Assembly (NCBI RefSeq): GCF_001282115.1
Contig: NZ_LJBR01000171.1
Span: forward strand, 1 to 36,507
Direction: 5' to 3'
Length of the DNA stretch: 36,507 nucleotides
Source: Streptomyces sp. NRRL B-24085
Lineage (GTDB): Bacteria; Actinomycetota; Actinomycetes; Streptomycetales; Streptomycetaceae
Positions 32,945-36,507 of the stretch are shown piece after piece (position 1 is the first letter of the stretch; each line of letters starts with the position of its first letter). The notes under the pieces were generated by a model. The model worked only from the letters and a program-made list of their open reading frames with translations. It was not told the origin of the DNA and did not search any database. Both the position numbers and the translations under genes were made by a program.

Positions 32945-35900
32945 TCACACCAGGGCGGCGGCCTCCTTCGAGGAGAGGCCGTCGCCCTCCGCGTACGCCG
33001 ACTCGTAGGCCGCGTCGCCGAGCACCGCGCGCAGGTCCCGCTCGGCCCTGTCCCGCAGGGTGCGCTCGACGGTCGTCGGGGCGTGCCTGGCCGGCAGCAG
33101 CGCGTCGCCGGCCCGGAGGCAGCGGGCGCCGTCCCGGGCGCGGGCGCCGCCGTCGGCCCCGGCGAGGGCCAGCCCGGCGGTGTGCAGGTACATGGTGCGC
33201 ATATGAGGGGCGATGGTCAGGGCCAGTGGGTCCTCGGACTTCTCCAGCGCCCGCCGGACCAGCCGCAGACACTCGTCGTAGCGGCCGTCCATCGCCTCCA
33301 GCCAGGCCTCCGAGCCGAGGATGAAGGCGTCGAAGATGACGAAGTGGGCGATGCCGAACTGCTGGCGCAGCAGCTTGAGCTGCTCGCGCGCCTCGGGGAT
33401 GCGGCCGGTCAGGCCGAGCCGCCCGGCGAGGAACATCCGGGAGGCGGGCATCGCCTCGTTGCGGGCGCCGTCCTGGTCGGCGATCACCTCGCGCAGCAGG
33501 CGCTCGCCGCGCTCGGCCTCCCCGGTCTCCAGCAGTGCGCTGCCCAGCCGGGCGTTGAGCACGGACATCTGGGCTCGGGCACCGAGCTCCTCGGCCCGCT
33601 CGATCGCCCTCTCGTAGTCCTCGGCGGCCGCGCGCCACTCGCCCTTGCGTTCATGGGCCTCGGCGCGCGCGGACAGCGCCTCCGCAGTCCCCCACACGTC
33701 ACCGAGCCGCTCGTAGAGCGCCAGCGCCTCCTCGGCGTCCTGGATGGCGTCACCGGCCCAGTCGGAGCGGTTGGCCAGCAGGTTGGCCCGCCACTGGAGG
33801 GCCGCCGCCAGCTCCCACTCGTAGCCCGGGGTGGAACGGCAGGTCTCGACGGTCGCCTGGATGACGGTCCGCAGCCGGTCCATGTCACCGGTGAGCATGA
33901 TGGCGAAGAACCAGAGCGAGCCCGGCATCCGGCAGGTCTGCGCCATGCCGGGCTGGTAGGTGGCGGCGATGGTGCGCAGCTTGGCCTGCGCGTGCTGGTT
34001 CTGCCAGGCGTCCAGCTCGGTGTCCATGCAGGCGAGATGGACGAGGTGGACACCGCGCCGCGCCTCCTCCAGCACCTCGCCGGTCCACGGCGGCGGGGTG
34101 TCCGTGCAGCGCTCCCACACCGGTGCGGCGGGCCGGACCGGCTCGGCGAAGGGGTCGGGGCCGAGGCCCTGGACCTCGCGGGACCAGTTGCGGGCCTCGA
34201 TGCGCAGGTCGCGCATCTGCCAGTACCAGGCCAGCGACAGGACCAGGCACAGCCCTTCCTGCTCGTCGCGGTCGGCCACGGCCCGGCGCAGCGCGGTGCG
34301 GAGGTTCTCGTACTCGCGCTCCAGCCGCCCGATGGCGGCGAGTTGACCCGGTCCGCGCAGCAACGGGTCGGTGGTGCGGGCGAGTTCGCGGTAGTGCGTC
34401 AGATGCGCGCGCTCGGCGTCGGCACGGGCGCCGGCCTTCTCGTCGAGGCGTTCGCCGGCGTACTCGCCGACGGTCTCCAGGAGCCGGTAGCGCATCTCGC
34501 CGTCCCCCGAAGGGGCCGCCACCACCAGGGACTTGTCGACCAGGGAACCGAGCGCGTCCAGCGCGGCGGGGCCGCACACGGCCTCGGCGGCGGCCAGGTC
34601 GCAGCCGCCGGCGAACACCGACAGCCGCCGCAGGACCTCGCGTTCCTCCTCGTCGAGCAGGTCCCAGGACCAGTCGACGACGGCCCGGAGGGTCTGCTGG
34701 CGGGGCAGCACGGTACGGCTGCCGGAGGTGAGCAGCCGGAAGCGGTCGTCGAGCCGGTCGGCGATCTGCCGTGGTGTCAGCATCCGCAGCCGGGCGGCGG
34801 CGAGCTCGATGCCGAGGGGCAGTCCGTCGAGACGCCGGCAGATCTCGGCGCAGGCCGCCGCGGTCTCCTCGTCGGCGTCGACCCGGAACCCGGGCCGGGC
34901 GGCGGCCCCGCGCTCGGCGAGCAGCCGCAGCGCGACCGGCTCCGGCAGGGGTTCCACGGGGCGCAGCAACTCCCCCGGCACGCCGAGGGGTTCACGGCTG
35001 GTGGCCAGGACGGTCAGCCCGGGACAGCGCTCCAGGAGCGTCTCCGCCAACTGGGCGGCCGCGTCGACCACGTGCTCGCAGTTGTCGAGGATCAGCAGCA
35101 TCCGGCGGCGGCCGCAGTGCTCGGCGAGCCGCTCGACGGGGTCGTCCAGCCGCTCGCTGCCGGCGGCGCGCATCGCCTCGGCACCGGCGCCGTACAGCAC
35201 GGTCTCGCGGGCCCCCACGGCGGTGAGCACGGCCTCGGGCACGGCGTCCGGGTCGTCGACCGGGGCGAGCTCGGCCAGCCACACCCCGTCCCGCGCCGCC
35301 TCCCCCACCGCCTCGGCGGCCTCCTGCGAGAGCCGGGTCTTGCCGGCCCCGCCCGGACCAAGCAGGGTGACCAGGCGTGCGGCGGCGAGGTCCCCGCGGA
35401 TCGCCTCGATGTCGGCTTCCCGGCCGACGAAGGAGGTGAGACGGGCACGGAGGTTGCCGGGCGGCGGGCCCGAGGGTACGGGGGAACGGGCCGGGTCGTG
35501 CGCGTCCGCGACGCGCCGGGGGGACGGCTGGGGTCGCAGCAACTCACCGTGCAGCGCCCTCAGTTCCGGCCCCGGGTCCGCGCCCAGCCGATCCGCGAGG
35601 AGTTGGCGTACGGACCCGTACGCGGCCAGCGCCTCCGCGGTGCGGCCCGTGTCGCGCAGGGCACGCAGGCGCAGGGCCTGGAGGGATTCGTCGAGGGGGT
35701 GGGTGTCGCACAGGGCGGTCAGTTCGGGCAGGGACTGGTCGGCCTGGCCGAGGGCGAGCGCGGCGGTGTGCCGGGCGCGCAGCGCGTCCAGCCGGCGGGC
35801 CTCCGCGCGGGTCGCCTCGGCCGTACGGTCGGGCAGGTCGGCCAGTGCCGGGCCGCGCCACAGGGCGAGGGCGTCGTCCAGGGCCACGGCCGCCTTCGCC

Positions 35901-36256
35901 GGGTCGCCGTCGGCCAGCGCCCGCAGGCCGTCGCCGGCGAGCCGCTCGAAGCGGTGCAGGTCGATGTCGTCGGGCGCGGCGGTGAGCCGGTAGCCGCCGT
36001 CCACCGAGGCGACCGCGTCCGCCCCGAGCGCCCGCCTGAGCCGTCCCACCAGCGCCTGCACCGCGCCCGTCGCGTCGGCGGGCGGGTCGCCGTCCCACAC
36101 CTCGTCCACGAGGAGGCTCACCGGGACGGTACGGCCGGGCCGCAGCGCGAGAACGGTCAGCAGCGCACGCAGCCGCGCTCCGCCGACCGGGACGGTCGTG
36201 CCGTCGGAGCGGAGTGCTTGCGTGGTGCCGAGGATGCGGTAGCGCACGGGGTCCAT
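32945..36256 (-). CDS. AfsR/SARP-class transcriptional regulator with NTPase and TPR domains
   Basis: 1103 residues from ATG at 36256, with only a weak purine-rich site (GCAGAG). Domains: an OmpR-like winged-helix (about 1-92, ending VASVDGGYRLTA); the bacterial transcriptional activation (BTAD) domain (about 98-245, ALALWRGPALADLP; HPLDESLQALRLRAL); an NB-ARC/AAA-type NTPase from about 272 with SFVGRE, P-loop GPGGAGKT (300-307) and Walker B-like MLLILDNCEHV; then a winged-helix/ARM stretch (TLRAVVDWSWDLLDEEEREV) and a C-terminal TPR-like helical region. The architecture matches AfsR and other large SARPs, which activate secondary-metabolite genes and may respond to ATP. It is convergent with the DrrA-DrrB exporter; no biosynthetic cluster lies in the window, so its targets are unknown. 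Confidence 0.95.
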   Translation of the reverse strand: MDPVRYRILGTTQALRSDGTTVPVGGARLRALLTVLALRPGRTVPVSLLVDEVWDGDPPADATGAVQALVGRLRRALGADAVASVDGGYRLTAAPDDIDLHRFERLAGDGLRALADGDPAKAAVALDDALALWRGPALADLPDRTAEATRAEARRLDALRARHTAALALGQADQSLPELTALCDTHPLDESLQALRLRALRDTGRTAEALAAYGSVRQLLADRLGADPGPELRALHGELLRPQPSPRRVADAHDPARSPVPSGPPPGNLRARLTSFVGREADIEAIRGDLAAARLVTLLGPGGAGKTRLSQEAAEAVGEAARDGVWLAELAPVDDPDAVPEAVLTAVGARETVLYGAGAEAMRAAGSERLDDPVERLAEHCGRRRMLLILDNCEHVVDAAAQLAETLLERCPGLTVLATSREPLGVPGELLRPVEPLPEPVALRLLAERGAAARPGFRVDADEETAAACAEICRRLDGLPLGIELAAARLRMLTPRQIADRLDDRFRLLTSGSRTVLPRQQTLRAVVDWSWDLLDEEEREVLRRLSVFAGGCDLAAAEAVCGPAALDALGSLVDKSLVVAAPSGDGEMRYRLLETVGEYAGERLDEKAGARADAERAHLTHYRELARTTDPLLRGPGQLAAIGRLEREYENLRTALRRAVADRDEQEGLCLVLSLAWYWQMRDLRIEARNWSREVQGLGPDPFAEPVRPAAPVWERCTDTPPPWTGEVLEEARRGVHLVHLACMDTELDAWQNQHAQAKLRTIAATYQPGMAQTCRMPGSLWFFAIMLTGDMDRLRTVIQATVETCRSTPGYEWELAAALQWRANLLANRSDWAGDAIQDAEEALALYERLGDVWGTAEALSARAEAHERKGEWRAAAEDYERAIERAEELGARAQMSVLNARLGSALLETGEAERGERLLREVIADQDGARNEAMPASRMFLAGRLGLTGRIPEAREQLKLLRQQFGIAHFVIFDAFILGSEAWLEAMDGRYDECLRLVRRALEKSEDPLALTIAPHMRTMYLHTAGLALAGADGGARARDGARCLRAGDALLPARHAPTTVERTLRDRAERDLRAVLGDAAYESAYAEGDGLSSKEAAALV

Positions 36257-36366
36257 TGTCTCTGCTCGGGCCGGAGCCGGTCACGGGGTTGCTTCAGCGG
36301 GGTGTCGGAGGGGCGGGGCGCCTACAAGGGTGCGGGGTTCGGTTGTGTGGCGAGTGCGGGTGCGTT

Positions 36367-36396
36367 GTGGCTTGTCGCGCAGTTCCCCGCGCCCCT
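36367..36396. repeat. Dispersed intergenic repeat, copy 2 (inverted)
   Basis: Exact inverted copy, over 30 nt, of the element at 6459-6488. It lies upstream of the SARP gene in a 251-bp stretch at the right edge where no gene was found. Confidence 0.75.
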
Positions 36397-36507
36397 GGGT
36401 GGGCACAATCACCCGCGCCACGACGGGCCGTTCGCCGGACGGCGCGCCACGACGGGTGGCTGGCCGCGTACGGCGGTGAGGGGACGGGGTGGGGGGTGTC
36501 CGCCCGC

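Overview
This is a high-GC actinobacterial chromosomal segment, almost certainly from a Streptomyces. The evidence is the strong G/C bias at third codon positions, frequent GTG starts, the gene order pulA / aglA / malG-malF-malE / malR / glnE / glnA2 / nadE / panB (which I recall as the S. coelicolor core-chromosome order), Streptomyces-type secreted proteins, and an AfsR/SARP-class regulator. No tRNA, rRNA, CRISPR array, insertion sequence or prophage gene was seen. Most of the window is conserved core chromosome, and I found no convincing unknown defence or mobile system.

Region 1 (1-11280) is a starch and maltodextrin regulon on the minus strand: a secreted amylase/pullulanase (pulA, cut by the left edge), a secreted alpha-amylase, an unrelated dihydrofolate-reductase-like gene, a cytoplasmic alpha-glucosidase, the permeases MalG and MalF, and the binding lipoprotein MalE. 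The LacI-type repressor gene malR diverges from malE. The pulA and aml promoters share near-identical paired GCAAG half-sites 21 bp apart, with one half-site overlapping the -35 box. The same half-sites cluster between malE and malR. No transporter ATPase gene is present, which fits use of a shared ATPase encoded elsewhere.

Region 2 (11300-18200) holds a PAP2-family membrane protein, the glutamine synthetase adenylyltransferase glnE, an FMN/F420-binding PPOX-like protein, a small VOC (glyoxalase-fold) protein, and the glutamine-synthetase-like glnA2.

Region 3 (18200-25570) holds a translationally coupled DUF3105-DUF305 pair, a secreted sedolisin (S53) protease with an unusual palindrome-rich leader, a small membrane protein, glutamine-dependent NAD synthetase (nadE, apparently leaderless), a truncated VOC/PhnB-like pseudogene not previously marked by any gene boundary, and panB.

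Region 4 (25500-36507) is rich in export and regulation genes: a 14-TM drug exporter with a TetR-type operator and its likely TetR repressor downstream, a membrane-anchored endonuclease/exonuclease/phosphatase-fold protein, a DHA1 exporter, a small one-TM protein, a DrrA-DrrB type ABC exporter, and a convergent 1103-residue SARP regulator. A 30-nt element near position 6460 recurs as an exact inverted copy near 36380.
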